Source: Pseudomonas petrae (GTDB lineage Bacteria > Pseudomonadota > Gammaproteobacteria > Pseudomonadales > Pseudomonadaceae). Taken from it: a stretch of 64,000 nt of DNA. The stretch covers positions 124,001-188,000 of the forward strand of contig NZ_JAKJXE010000003.1 in NCBI RefSeq assembly GCF_021728295.1, in the 5' to 3' direction. The position numbers and the translations under genes were made by a program. Below are positions 9,059 to 18,253 of this stretch, in pieces. Under the pieces are notes generated by a model. The model made no database searches. It was not told the origin of the DNA and saw nothing but the letters and a program-made list of their open reading frames with translations. Each line of letters begins with the position of its first letter. Position 1 is the stretch's first letter.

Positions 9059-9369
9059 ACCTGATCTCCCTTTCTGATCGCAGGTGCCGGATTGACGAAC
9101 TGCGGCTGCGTGCCGATCGGATAGGTTTCGAGAATTTCGTAGGTCACGGTGTCACGCGTCGTGTTGAAGTACTGACGGCAGCCCGCTGCGTGAATCCACA
9201 ACTCGTGGTGCAGACCGCGCGGGTTGTCGCGGAAGAACATGTAGTCGCCCCACTCCTCGTCGGTGCAGGGCGCCGGGTCCAGCGGACGCGGGATGTGGGC
9301 CTGACCGGAGACGTGAAATTCCTCTTCGGAGCGCAGTTCGCCACAGTGAGGACAGAAGATGTGCAGCAT
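9055..9369 (-). CDS. soxD: Sarcosine oxidase delta subunit
   Basis: 104-aa zinc-binding small subunit of heterotetrameric sarcosine oxidase. CPHCG at 6-10 and the downstream His and Cys of LHHELWIHAAGC make the expected zinc site. It also carries the family phrases EEWGDYMFFRDNP and GCRQYFNTTRDT. It lies 21 nt after soxB and overlaps the soxA start by 4 nt. Confidence 0.96.
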   Translation of the reverse strand: MLHIFCPHCGELRSEEEFHVSGQAHIPRPLDPAPCTDEEWGDYMFFRDNPRGLHHELWIHAAGCRQYFNTTRDTVTYEILETYPIGTQPQFVNPAPAIRKGDQV

Positions 9370-9390
9370 GGGATTTCTCCTGTGAGTGGG

Positions 9391-10641
9391 TTAGTGCGCA
9401 ACCGCAGCGGCGCCATGCTCATCGATGAGCGCGCCGTTGTGGAACCGGTCGATTGAGAAGGGTTTGGCCAGCGGGTGCATTTCGCCTTTCGCCAGACTGG
9501 CGGCAAACACGTTGCCCGAGCCCGGGGTGGCCTTGAAGCCACCGGTGCCCCAACCGCAGTTGAAGAACATGTTCGGCACAGGCGTCTTGGAAATGATCGG
9601 GCAGGCGTCCGGCGTGGTGTCGACGATGCCGCCCCACTGGCGGTTCATGCGCACCCGCGACAGCACAGGGAACATCTCGACGATGGCTTGAATGGTGTGC
9701 TCGATCACCGGGTACGAGCCGCGCTGGCCGTAGCCGATCCAGCTGTCGATACCGGCACCGATCACCAGATCGCCCTTGTCGGACTGGCTGATGTAGCCGT
9801 GTACGGCGTTGGACATGATCACGCTGTCGATGATGGGCTTGATCGGCTCGGACACCAGCGCTTGCAGCGGATGGGATTCCACCGGCAGACGGAAGCCGGC
9901 GAGCTTGGCCATGTGGCCGGAGTTGCCGGCCGTCACCACACCGACGCGTTTGGCACCGATGAAGCCCTTGTTGGTTTCGACGCCAATGCACACGCCGTTT
10001 TCCTTGCGAAAGCCGGTCACTTCGGTCTGCTGAATCAGGTCCACGCCCAACGCATCGGCGGCGCGGGCGTAGCCCCAGGCCACGGCGTCATGACGCGCCA
10101 CACCGCCGCGACGTTGCACGGTGGCGCCGATGATCGGGTAACGGGTGTTTTTCGAGCAGTCGAGGTACGGAATCTCTTCCGCCACTTGCTTGCCGTTGAG
10201 CAGCTCGCCGTCGACGCCGTTCAAGCGATTGGCGCTGACCCGGCGCTCGGAATCACGCATGTCCTGCAGGGTGTGGCACAGGTTGTAAACGCCGCGCTGA
10301 GAGAACATGACGTTGTAGTTGATGTCCTGAGACAGGCCTTCCCACAGTTTCATCGCGTGTTCGTACAAGTGCGCCGATTCGTCCCACAGGTAGTTGGAAC
10401 GCACGATGGTGGTGTTGCGCGCGGTATTACCGCCGCCCAGCCAGCCTTTCTCGACCACGGCCACGTTGGTGATGCCGTGCTCTTTGGCCAGGTAATACGC
10501 CGTTGCCAGACCGTGGCCGCCGCCGCCTACGATGACCACGTCGTAGACCTTTTTTGGGGTCGGCGTGCGCCACATGCGCTGCCAGTTTTCGTGGTGGCTG
10601 AGGGAGTGTTTGAAGAGGCCGAAGCCCGAGTAATGCTGCAT
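9391..10641 (-). CDS. soxB: Sarcosine oxidase beta subunit
   Basis: 416-aa FAD/FMN subunit that carries the sarcosine-oxidising site. GGGGHG at 39-44 is the ADP-binding loop of the DAO fold. H184 in [15 protein letters not shown] is at the place where SoxB proteins carry covalent FMN (family knowledge). The C-terminus has the expected [17 protein letters not shown]. It starts 15 nt after the glyA stop, so it is in the glyA-soxBDAG-purU-fdhA operon. Confidence 0.97.
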   Translation of the reverse strand: MQHYSGFGLFKHSLSHHENWQRMWRTPTPKKVYDVVIVGGGGHGLATAYYLAKEHGITNVAVVEKGWLGGGNTARNTTIVRSNYLWDESAHLYEHAMKLWEGLSQDINYNVMFSQRGVYNLCHTLQDMRDSERRVSANRLNGVDGELLNGKQVAEEIPYLDCSKNTRYPIIGATVQRRGGVARHDAVAWGYARAADALGVDLIQQTEVTGFRKENGVCIGVETNKGFIGAKRVGVVTAGNSGHMAKLAGFRLPVESHPLQALVSEPIKPIIDSVIMSNAVHGYISQSDKGDLVIGAGIDSWIGYGQRGSYPVIEHTIQAIVEMFPVLSRVRMNRQWGGIVDTTPDACPIISKTPVPNMFFNCGWGTGGFKATPGSGNVFAASLAKGEMHPLAKPFSIDRFHNGALIDEHGAAAVAH

Positions 10642-10656
10642 GGTGCGACTCCTGAC

Positions 10657-11910
10657 TCAGCGGTAAACCGGGAAATCGGCGCACAGCGCAGAGACCTGCT
10701 CGGCAACATTGGCCTCGACATCGGCGTCGCCGAGGTTGTCGAGAATGTCGCAGATCCAGCCTGCCAGCGTGATGCACTGGGTAACTTTGAAACCGCGCGT
10801 GGTCACGGCGGGGGTGCCGATGCGCAGGCCCGACGTCACGAACGGCGATTGCGGATCGTTTGGCACGGCGTTCTTGTTGACGGTGATGTGCGCTCGACCG
10901 AGCGCAGCGTCGGCATCTTTCCCGGTCAGGCCCTGACGAATCAGGCTGACGAGGAACAGATGGTTATCCGTCCCGCCCGAAACAACGTCGTAACCGCGAT
11001 CGATGAACACCTGCGCCATGGCCTGGGCGTTGTCGATCACTTGCTGTTGATAGGCTTTGAATCCGGGCTCCATGGCCTCTTTAAAGCACACGGCCTTGCC
11101 GGCAATCACGTGCATCAGCGGGCCGCCCTGGGAACCTGGGAATACGGCGGAATTGAGCTTCTTCTCGATCTCTTCGTTGGCCTTGGCCAGGATCAAGCCG
11201 CCACGGGGACCGCGCAGGGTTTTGTGGGTGGTGGTCGTCACTACATCGGCGTACGGCAGCGGGTTCGGGTACAGACCGGCAGCGACCAGACCGGCGACGT
11301 GGGCCATGTCAACAAACAGCAGCGCGCCCACTTTGTCGGCGATCTCACGAAAGCGCGGGAAATCCAGGGTTTTGGAGTAAGCCGAGAAACCGGCAACGAT
11401 CATCTTCGGTTTGTGCTCGACGGCCAGTCGTTCGACTTCGTCGTAATCGATCAGGCCGGTGGCAACGTCGATGCCGTATTGAACGGCGTTGTACAGCTTG
11501 CCCGAGGACGACACTTTGGCGCCGTGGGTCAGGTGACCGCCATGGGCCAGGCTCATGCCCAGCAAGGTGTCGCCCGCTTGCAGCAGCGCCAGGTAAACTG
11601 CGCTGTTGGCCGACGAACCGGAGTGCGGCTGAACGTTGGCGTAGTCGGCGCCAAACAGCAGCTTGGCGCGATCGATCGCCAGTTGCTCGACCTTGTCGAC
11701 GTGCTCGCAGCCGCCGTAGTAGCGCTTGCCGGGATAACCCTCGGCGTATTTGTTGGTCAGGCCACTGCCCTGGGCCTGCATCACGCGCTTGCTGGTGTAG
11801 TTCTCCGAGGCGATCAGCTCAATGTGGTCTTCCTGACGCTGCTCCTCGGCACCGATCGCCGCCAACAGTGCATCGTCATAACCCTGGATCTGGTCTTGCT
11901 TGCTGAACAT
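10657..11910 (-). CDS. glyA: Serine hydroxymethyltransferase
   Basis: 417-aa PLP enzyme interconverting glycine plus methylene-THF with serine. [11 protein letters not shown] (30-40), the substrate loop, and the PLP lysine K230 in [14 protein letters not shown] are intact. The start is MFSKQD at 11910 (GGGAG upstream); longer in-frame starts lack support. As first gene of the sox operon it consumes both products of sarcosine oxidation, glycine and one-carbon THF. Pseudomonads usually keep several glyA copies, and this is the one tied to glycine-betaine use. The promoter should lie in 11911-12085, which I would expect GbdR to control. Confidence 0.96.
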   Translation of the reverse strand: MFSKQDQIQGYDDALLAAIGAEEQRQEDHIELIASENYTSKRVMQAQGSGLTNKYAEGYPGKRYYGGCEHVDKVEQLAIDRAKLLFGADYANVQPHSGSSANSAVYLALLQAGDTLLGMSLAHGGHLTHGAKVSSSGKLYNAVQYGIDVATGLIDYDEVERLAVEHKPKMIVAGFSAYSKTLDFPRFREIADKVGALLFVDMAHVAGLVAAGLYPNPLPYADVVTTTTHKTLRGPRGGLILAKANEEIEKKLNSAVFPGSQGGPLMHVIAGKAVCFKEAMEPGFKAYQQQVIDNAQAMAQVFIDRGYDVVSGGTDNHLFLVSLIRQGLTGKDADAALGRAHITVNKNAVPNDPQSPFVTSGLRIGTPAVTTRGFKVTQCITLAGWICDILDNLGDADVEANVAEQVSALCADFPVYR

Positions 11911-12085
11911 CGCGGTTCTCCCAGCGGCGGCGCGGCGCCTGAATGATCGACAGGGCCTTGAACTGCCCTTTGGCCACGATGGTATGGCTGACACTGACAG
12001 CCCAGATGCCTACGCACGCCACACAAAGGCGCGTTTACGACATGGGGGGATGAGGAGCGGGATTTGCGCGATTCTGCGGGGCGTG

Positions 12086-12118
12086 AAAACAAAAATCCCC
12101 GGACGAGGCCGGGGATCT
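12086..12118 (-). terminator. Terminator of alaC
   Basis: ATCCCCGG (12095-12102) pairs with CCGGGGAT (12109-12116). The adjacent A-run (12088-12094) becomes a U-run on the minus strand, just after the alaC stop. It insulates alaC from glyA. Confidence 0.9.
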
Positions 12119-12137
12119 GGGTGGAGCGATGTCGCTA

Positions 12138-13355
12138 TCAGACCAGTTTTACAGGCAACTGCCCATCCGCCCTGAACATCCCGCGAATACCCCGCACGGC
12201 CTGACGAATCCGGTCCTGGTTCTCGATCAGAGCGAAGCGCACGTGGTCGTCGCCGTATTCACCAAAACCGACACCGGGCGACACGCAGACCTTGGCTTCG
12301 GCCAGCAGTTTTTTCGCAAACTCCAGCGACCCCAAATGCGCGTAAGCCTCAGGAATCTTGGCCCAGACATACATTGAGGCTTTCGGGTTCTCGACCATCC
12401 AGCCCAGCTCATGCAGCCCTTTGACCAGCACGTTACGGCGCTGGCGATACTGCTCGGCGATGTCGAGCACGCACTGTTGATCGCCTTCCAGCGCGGCAAT
12501 GGCGGCCACTTGCAGCGGCGTGAACGTGCCGTAGTCGTGGTAGCTCTTGATCCGGGCCAGCGCGTTGACCAGCTCGGGGTTGCCGACCATGAAGCCGATG
12601 CGCCAGCCTGCCATGTTGTAGCTCTTGGACAGGGTGAAGAATTCGACGGCGATGTCTTTGGCGCCGGGCACCTGCATGATCGAGGGGGCTTTCCAGCCGT
12701 CGTAGACGATGTCGGCATAGGCCAGGTCATGAACCACCAGCACGTCGTACTGTTTGGCCAGCGCAACGACGCGCTCGAAGAAGTCCAGCTCGACGCATTG
12801 AGCAGTCGGGTTGGACGGGAAGCCCAAGATCATCATCTTCGGTTTGGGGATCGAGCCGCGAATGGCTTTTTCCAGCTCGGCGAAGAAGTCCACGCCCGGC
12901 ACCAGCGGCACGGAACGCACCTGGGCGCCAGCGATAACGGCGCCATAAATGTGAATCGGGTAACTGGGGTTAGGGACCAGAACGGTGTCGCCCTGATCCA
13001 GCGTGGCGAGCATCAGATGCGCCAGGCCTTCTTTGGAGCCAATGGTGACGATGGCTTCATCTTCAGGGTCGATGTCGACGTCGTAGCGTTTTTTGTACCA
13101 GGTGGAAATCGCCCGACGCAGACGCGGGATGCCACGCGAAGTCGAGTAGCCGTGAGTGTCTTCACGTTGGGCGACGGTGACCAGTTTCTCGACGATGTGC
13201 GGCGGCGTTGCCCCATCGGGGTTGCCCATGCTCAGGTCGATGATGTCCTCACCACGGCGACGAGCAGCCATTTTGAGCTCGGCGGTGATGTTGAACACGT
13301 AAGGGGGGAGTCGATCGATGCGCGCGAAACGGCGCGGCGAACCTTGGTCTGCCAT
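12138..13355 (-). CDS. alaC: Alanine transaminase of the AlaC/YfdZ type
   Basis: 405-aa class I/II PLP aminotransferase (pyruvate/glutamate to alanine). LSMGNPDG at 41-48, FPSNPTAQ at 179-186, and the PLP lysine K244 in [15 protein letters not shown] are diagnostic of AlaC and its close relatives. Single-gene unit with its own terminator, lying upstream of the glyA-sox operon on the same strand. A role in feeding nitrogen between glycine, serine and alanine pools is plausible but not shown by the sequence. Confidence 0.9.
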   Translation of the reverse strand: MADQGSPRRFARIDRLPPYVFNITAELKMAARRRGEDIIDLSMGNPDGATPPHIVEKLVTVAQREDTHGYSTSRGIPRLRRAISTWYKKRYDVDIDPEDEAIVTIGSKEGLAHLMLATLDQGDTVLVPNPSYPIHIYGAVIAGAQVRSVPLVPGVDFFAELEKAIRGSIPKPKMMILGFPSNPTAQCVELDFFERVVALAKQYDVLVVHDLAYADIVYDGWKAPSIMQVPGAKDIAVEFFTLSKSYNMAGWRIGFMVGNPELVNALARIKSYHDYGTFTPLQVAAIAALEGDQQCVLDIAEQYRQRRNVLVKGLHELGWMVENPKASMYVWAKIPEAYAHLGSLEFAKKLLAEAKVCVSPGVGFGEYGDDHVRFALIENQDRIRQAVRGIRGMFRADGQLPVKLV

Positions 13356-13675
13356 GGAAACCTCTGAAGACGTAAGCGCCCGGAACCGTCCGAGCGACGC
13401 TGGCCACTGCGGTGGCCTGAGGCGGAAGATACGGGCGGGGACGGCGGTTTGTCTAGAGCGATACTGCGAAATTGAGGGTGCTCACACGGGCCTCTTCCCG
13501 GCTGAAGCCGGTCCCACTGAGTCACCGCGATTAAATAGTGGGACTGGCTTGATCGTCCCCACGCTCTGCGTGGGAATGCCGCCCGAGACGCTCTGCGTCC
13601 ATCGCTGTGACGCGGAGCGTCAGTGGATGCATTCCCACGCAGAGCGAGGGAACGATCATGTCCGCGACATCGCCG
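13356..13675. repeat. Intergenic stretch with two palindromic repeats
   Basis: 320 bp without a gene. It has a degenerate REP pair (CTTCCCGGCTGAAGCCGGTC near 13498 and a partial AGTGGGACTGGCT arm). It also has a longer palindrome at 13550-13661 (CCCACGCTCTGCGTGGGAAT ... inverted CCCACGCAGAGCGAGGGAAC) of the same family as 5024-5132. Confidence 0.8.
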
Positions 13676-14419
13676 TCATTCGATGATCTGCCGCAGCCCA
13701 AACAACAGCAAAAAATGCATCGGATAAATCAGGTACGCCCACCGCCGCATAGGCCACACACTAAATGCCGGGCGCCAGCGCAGAATCGCTAATCCCATCA
13801 GCGGTGCCAGCAGACAAGCCGCCAGCGCCCCGACGGAAATCGGATCGCCCCAAAGCATGCCGTCGATGATTTTCGGCCACTCGTTGCTCAATAAACAGAC
13901 AATCCCCGGCACGACCGCCAGCCACAAAGACGTGCGCAGCACGAGCACAAACGCCAGCGGCAGCAACACCCCATACATCCCGAACATCAACTGCGGCCCA
14001 AACAGAACACCAACAGCCAAGGCAGCGATACCCAGCAGCCTCGCCGGCCATGACCGACTCAACCCTCCCTGCGCCACCAGCAAACCCAGCGCCAGCGTCG
14101 GCAGCACATTGAGCGTAGTGACCTCACCCGCCATGTAAATCCTGTACGGCAGCTCGGCGACCACAGAAAACACCGCCAGCCATGTCAGATACTTCCACTT
14201 AACCGGAGACTCAACATCACGCCGGCCAGTGCGCACTAAGTTGACCGCAATGGCCAGACAAAACCACGGAAACGCCAGTCGTCCCGGCACATAGAGCCAA
14301 TTGGCGTGCCAGCCGACATAGCGCAGGTGGTCCATCACCATGCTCAGCATCGCCAGCCACTTGAGCAGGTCCAGCGCGCGATCCCGCACAGGTGTGGTCA
14401 TTGATTTCGGTTCGGTCAT
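13676..14419 (-). CDS. TraX family membrane protein
   Basis: 247 aa, strongly hydrophobic with about seven predicted membrane segments. The opening ALDLLKWLAMLSMVMDHL, the central FPWFCLAIAVNLVR and the ending LIYPMHFLLLFGLR are the TraX family pattern (F-pilin acetylase and many chromosomal relatives). The chromosomal members' substrate is unknown; an acyltransferase role at the inner membrane is the family inference. It is divergent from ltaE across 99 bp. No conjugation genes are nearby. Confidence 0.8.
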   Translation of the reverse strand: MTEPKSMTTPVRDRALDLLKWLAMLSMVMDHLRYVGWHANWLYVPGRLAFPWFCLAIAVNLVRTGRRDVESPVKWKYLTWLAVFSVVAELPYRIYMAGEVTTLNVLPTLALGLLVAQGGLSRSWPARLLGIAALAVGVLFGPQLMFGMYGVLLPLAFVLVLRTSLWLAVVPGIVCLLSNEWPKIIDGMLWGDPISVGALAACLLAPLMGLAILRWRPAFSVWPMRRWAYLIYPMHFLLLFGLRQIIE

Positions 14420-14518
14420 ATCACTTCGCTGTCTGGCTGAATTTTCTGACGCAAGAATGCATGACCAAACCGGTCAACTTTGGTTACAGTCGCAGCCTTC
14501 GATTACAGGGAACCGGCC

Positions 14519-15559
14519 ATGTCAGACCAAAGCCAGCAGTTTGCCAGCGACAACTATTCGGGAATCTGCCCGGAGGCGTGGGCGGCCATGGAGCAAGCCA
14601 ACCACGGGCACCAGCGTGCCTACGGCGACGACCAGTGGACAGCGCGCGCGGCCGATCAATTCCGTCAGTTGTTCGAAACAGACTGCGAGGTGTTTTTCGC
14701 CTTCAACGGCACCGCGGCCAACTCCCTGGCGCTGTCCTCGCTCTGCCAGAGTTACCACAGCGTCATTTGCTCGGAAACCGCCCACGTCGAAACGGACGAA
14801 TGCGGCGCGCCGGAGTTCTTCTCCAACGGCTCGAAGCTGCTGACCGCACGCAGCGAGAACGGCAAGCTGACACCCGATTCCATCCGGGAAGTTGCGCTCA
14901 AACGCGCCGATATCCACTATCCGAAACCCCGCGTTGTCACGCTGACCCAGGCCACAGAAGTGGGCAGTGTCTATCAGCCGGAAGAGCTCAAAGCCATCAG
15001 CGAGACCTGCAAAGAGCTGGGCTTGAACCTGCACATGGACGGCGCCCGCTTCGCCAATGCCTGCGCCTTCCTCGGTTGCTCGCCTGCCGAGCTGACCTGG
15101 AAAGCGGGGGTTGATGTGCTGTGCTTCGGTGGCACCAAAAACGGCATGGCGGTGGGCGAGGCGATCCTGTTCTTTAACCACAAGCTCGCCGAAGACTTCG
15201 ACTATCGCTGCAAACAGGCCGGTCAACTCGCCTCAAAAATGCGTTTCCTGTCAGCGCCGTGGGTGGGTTTGCTGGAAAACCACGCCTGGCTCAAACACGC
15301 ACGCCACGCGAATAGCTGCGCGCAGTTGCTGGCTGATCTGGTGAAAGATATTCCGGGCGTTGAATTGATGTTCCCGGTGCAGGCCAATGGCGTTTTCCTG
15401 CAATTGTCGGAAGCGGCCATTGCCGCGCTTACTGCGCGAGGCTGGCGCTTCTACACCTTTATCGGCGTCGGCGGAGCGCGCTTCATGTGCTCGTGGGACA
15501 CCGAAGAAGCCCGCGTGCGGGAACTGGCAGCGGACATTCGGTTGGTGATGGGCGCCTAG
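14519..15559 (+). CDS. ltaE: Low-specificity L-threonine aldolase
   Basis: 346-aa PLP enzyme cleaving L-threonine/allo-threonine to glycine and acetaldehyde. HMDGAR (172-177) and the PLP lysine K207 in CFGGTKNGM are intact, and FNGTAAN (62-68) is the substrate loop. The start is ATG 14519 (MSDQSQQ); the ORF is open further upstream without a better site. In Pseudomonas this gene is regularly found near gbcAB and sox genes, which fits a shared theme of glycine metabolism. Confidence 0.93.
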   Translation: MSDQSQQFASDNYSGICPEAWAAMEQANHGHQRAYGDDQWTARAADQFRQLFETDCEVFFAFNGTAANSLALSSLCQSYHSVICSETAHVETDECGAPEFFSNGSKLLTARSENGKLTPDSIREVALKRADIHYPKPRVVTLTQATEVGSVYQPEELKAISETCKELGLNLHMDGARFANACAFLGCSPAELTWKAGVDVLCFGGTKNGMAVGEAILFFNHKLAEDFDYRCKQAGQLASKMRFLSAPWVGLLENHAWLKHARHANSCAQLLADLVKDIPGVELMFPVQANGVFLQLSEAAIAALTARGWRFYTFIGVGGARFMCSWDTEEARVRELAADIRLVMGA

Positions 15560-15576
15560 TCAGGCAGTGCATGGCG

Positions 15577-15600
15577 TGTAGGAGCGCGCTTGCCCGCGAT
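15577..15600. repeat. Single REP unit
   Basis: TGTAGGAGCGCGCTTGCCCG core without an inverted partner, between convergent ltaE and the ZapA-like gene. Confidence 0.8.
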
Positions 15601-15664
15601 CAACGATGACGCGGATCTAAGTGCGGCGGCAGCCGCGCCCCTTAACGCCAGTCGGAAGAGCCCT

Positions 15665-15967
15665 TCACCCCTTAGCGATCACCTTCTCGATCACTTCAAC
15701 CGTTGCGCTGACCTTATCTTCGTAACGGCTCAGCGCTTGGGCGTGTTGCTGCTTGAGTTCGATCTGCTTTGAACACAGGTTCAGCGCCGCCAGCACTAGC
15801 AAACGGTCGCCGATCAGCGTCGGGTAACTTCGCTTGGTTTCAAACAGCGCCGATTTCAGCATTGATACCGCGTCCATCAAGGTCTGCTCTTGCCCGGCAG
15901 GTGCCTTGATCGTGTAGTCGTTGCCAAGGATGGAAATAACCTTGGCGCCGTCCTGATCCGTGATCAT
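15665..15967 (-). CDS. ZapA-like cell division protein (divergent paralogue)
   Basis: 100 aa. The ZapA fold is suggested by an N-terminal strand-rich part (KVISILGNDYTIKAP), a middle 'LIGDRLLVLAALNLCSK' like the conserved R-x-x-V-x-A-A-L-N stretch of ZapA, and a long C-terminal coiled coil. ZapA bundles FtsZ at the division ring. Its usual hallmarks (KMREIR...GxDR) are poorly kept, so I read it as a second, diverged ZapA rather than the main one. Its start overlaps the stop of the upstream coiled-coil gene by 4 nt (ATGA). The 6S RNA gene and 5-formyl-THF cyclo-ligase gene that usually follow zapA are not here. Confidence 0.7.
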   Translation of the reverse strand: MITDQDGAKVISILGNDYTIKAPAGQEQTLMDAVSMLKSALFETKRSYPTLIGDRLLVLAALNLCSKQIELKQQHAQALSRYEDKVSATVEVIEKVIAKG

Positions 15968-16197
15968 GCGTCGACCGCACTGACGCTGGTGGCGCGATCA
16001 ACCAGCGCCTGAATGCGCGCAGCCGTCGCACCCTGTTTCTCTTCCTGCTCCATCAGGCTCAACTGCAGACTGTCGTTGTCATCCCTGGCTTGTTTCAACT
16101 CTTCGGCGAGTCGCGCGTTCGTGTTCTGCAGCTCCTGGTTGTGCTGTACCAGGTCACTGACGAGCTTTTCCAACTGGCTTAGGGATGCTTCCAACAT
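15964..16197 (-). CDS. TIGR02449-type small coiled-coil protein
   Basis: 77 aa, almost wholly a predicted coiled coil: ASLSQLEKLVSDLVQHNQEL then NTNARLAEELKQA then LMEQEEKQ. This is the pattern of the TIGR02449 family, which is normally paired with zapA in gammaproteobacteria. It is translationally coupled to the ZapA-like gene (ATGA overlap), which suggests the two products act together. A ZapB-like structural role is inference only. Confidence 0.7.
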   Translation of the reverse strand: MLEASLSQLEKLVSDLVQHNQELQNTNARLAEELKQARDDNDSLQLSLMEQEEKQGATAARIQALVDRATSVSAVDA

Positions 16198-16513
16198 TTT
16201 GATATCTCAGGCAAATTTCAAAGGGCGCGTACGATAAAGAAAAGTCACTTTAGCTACCAGTGAAATCAGGGCATTCACGCCACTACACCGACCAACAAGC
16301 ATCTCTGCAACTCAATTCCGCAAACGCATAACGGCCCTGATTGACTCCATTTTTGCGATCTTGTTCCTGCTGTTCGTCAGATCAAACGGCTGCGACATAA
16401 CCGCACAGCGCAGACCAGTGGCATCAAGTCCCCATGGGACCGACCGATAACCCGTGCATCTCTGACCCTTCTATCTTTCGCCTCGCATGGATCGCGGCCT
16501 CCCTGGAACCGTA
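16198..16513. promoter_or_regulatory. Divergent promoter region, ZapA-like pair / chemoreceptor
   Basis: 316 bp without a gene. It must hold the start signals of both divergent units. I see no strong palindrome or repeat in it. The only A/T-rich block is at about 16230-16265. Confidence 0.5.
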
Positions 16514-18139
16514 ATGTCCCTACGTAATTTGAATATCGCGCCCCGCGCCTTTCTCGGTTTTTCCGTCATCGGCCTGCTGATGCTGATTCTGGGCATCTTT
16601 GCCCTGTCGCAAATGAACAAGATCAACAACGCCAACGTTGTCATGGCCACTAACAGCATGCCGAGCATCAAGGCGCTGGACAAACTGATCGAAGGCAGCA
16701 TTCGTCTGCGCGTTCTGTCCTATCGCCTGATGCTCAACCGCGATCCCGACACGCTTCAGAAGACCAGTGAATTGCTTGCCATGCGCAACAAGCAGATCGA
16801 CGACGCCCGGGCAATCTACGTCAAGCTGATCTCCGCGCCGGAAGAACAGTCGACCTACGACCAGTACGTCCAACTGCTCAACGACTACCGGCAGCTGGAA
16901 AGCCGGATGAAGACGCTGAGTCAGGCCAACGACATGACCGAGCTGACCCGCCTGCTCAGCGCGGATCTGCAGACCAATTCGGACCAGATGAACGTGGTGC
17001 TCGCCAAGCTGGTCGAGATGAACACCCAACAGCTCAATGAAGCCAGTGCGACTGCCACTCAACAGTATTCGACCGCGTTCACGATGGTCGTCACGCTGCT
17101 GATCATTGCCACTGCGCTGACCTTGTTGTTCGCCTGGCTGCTGACCAACAGCATCACCCGCCCCATCGCTTCGGCACTGAATGCCGCTGAAGACATTGCC
17201 GAAGGCGACCTGACGCGCACCATCACGGTGGACGGTAGTGACGAAGCGGGCCGCTTGCTGGCCGCGATGTTGAAAATGCAGTCCAGGCTGCGTGACACCC
17301 TGCAGCGCATTTCCGGTTCGGCGACCCAGCTCGCTTCGGCAGCGGAAGAGCTGAACGCTGTCACCGACGAAAGCGCGCGTGGCCTGTCCCAGCAGAACAA
17401 CGAAATCGAACAGGCCGCTACTGCGGTCAACCAGATGACCAGCGCCGTGGAAGAAGTCGCACGCAACGCTGTGAGCACTTCGGAAGCGTCGAAAAACGCT
17501 ACGACGTCGGCCAGCGATGGCCGTGATCTGGTGCAGGAAACGGTCAGCGCCATCGAACGCATGAGCACCGACGTGCAGAGCACGTCCACGTTAATCGGCA
17601 ATCTGGCGGACGAGTCCCGTGACATCGGCAAGGTGCTGGATGTGATTCGCGGCCTGGCGGATCAGACCAACCTGCTGGCCCTCAACGCCGCCATCGAAGC
17701 TGCCCGCGCGGGTGAAGCCGGTCGCGGGTTCGCTGTGGTCGCCGACGAAGTTCGCGCCCTCGCCCACCGCACTCAGCAATCGACCAGCGAAATCGAACGC
17801 ATGATCGGCAGCATCCAGGGCGGTACCGAGCAGGCTGTGAACTCCATGCGCAGCAGCACCGAGCGTGCGGAATCGACCCTGAACATCGCCAAGGGCGCAG
17901 GCCTCGCGCTGGACACCATTAACAGCGCTGTCGTGGAAATCAATGAACGCAACCTGGTCATCGCCAGCGCGGCGGAAGAGCAGGCCCAAGTCGCTCGGGA
18001 AGTGGACCGCAACCTGGTCAACATCCGGGATCTGTCGACTCAGTCCGCCACCGGCGCCAATCAGACCAGCGCAGCGAGCAACGAGCTGTCGCGTCTGGCC
18101 GTGGATTTGAACGGGATGGTTGCGCGCTTCAAGGTGTAA
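16514..18139 (+). CDS. Methyl-accepting chemotaxis protein
   Basis: 541-aa chemoreceptor of the classical topology. TM1 spans about 11-30, followed by a periplasmic four-helix-bundle-like ligand domain of about 155 residues, then TM2 (about 188-210), a HAMP linker (about 211-265) and the cytoplasmic signalling domain. The conserved hairpin tip (GLADQTNLLALNAAIEAARA then GEAGRGFAVVADEVRALA) lies at about 378-420. The start ATG 16514 (MSLRNLNI) places TM1 normally. The ligand is unknown; its position beside gbcAB makes an onium or amino-acid attractant an attractive guess, but nothing in the sequence proves it. No C-terminal CheR-tethering pentapeptide is seen. Confidence 0.92.
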   Translation: MSLRNLNIAPRAFLGFSVIGLLMLILGIFALSQMNKINNANVVMATNSMPSIKALDKLIEGSIRLRVLSYRLMLNRDPDTLQKTSELLAMRNKQIDDARAIYVKLISAPEEQSTYDQYVQLLNDYRQLESRMKTLSQANDMTELTRLLSADLQTNSDQMNVVLAKLVEMNTQQLNEASATATQQYSTAFTMVVTLLIIATALTLLFAWLLTNSITRPIASALNAAEDIAEGDLTRTITVDGSDEAGRLLAAMLKMQSRLRDTLQRISGSATQLASAAEELNAVTDESARGLSQQNNEIEQAATAVNQMTSAVEEVARNAVSTSEASKNATTSASDGRDLVQETVSAIERMSTDVQSTSTLIGNLADESRDIGKVLDVIRGLADQTNLLALNAAIEAARAGEAGRGFAVVADEVRALAHRTQQSTSEIERMIGSIQGGTEQAVNSMRSSTERAESTLNIAKGAGLALDTINSAVVEINERNLVIASAAEEQAQVAREVDRNLVNIRDLSTQSATGANQTSAASNELSRLAVDLNGMVARFKV

Positions 18140-18157
18140 GCAACCCGTTGATCACAG

Positions 18158-18245
18158 TGTAGGAGCGCGCTTGCCCGCGAAAAAAACAACGCGGTCTCTC
18201 AGGTAGACCGCGTCATCGTTCATCGCGGGCAAGCGCGCTCCTACA
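18158..18245. repeat. REP doublet, GCGCGCTTGCCCGCGA family
   Basis: Inverted copies flank about 42 bp between the convergent chemoreceptor and gbcB genes. Confidence 0.9.
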
Positions 18246-18253
18246 CAGGTTGA

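Noticed and set aside
5978..9064. 1028-codon open frame on the plus strand
   Set aside because: It is the antisense shadow of soxA, a clear full-length gene; its translation is rich in His, Gln and Arg and has no family pattern.
9475..11946. 823-codon plus-strand frame
   Set aside because: Antisense to soxB and glyA; no start signal and low-complexity composition typical of high-GC shadows.
13676..14419. Conjugative element suggested by the TraX name
   Set aside because: No other transfer gene, integrase or attachment repeat is nearby; chromosomal TraX-like proteins are common.
15560..15664. 6S RNA gene downstream of the ZapA-like gene
   Set aside because: The gap is only about 105 bp, partly a REP unit, and too short for the roughly 180-nt RNA.
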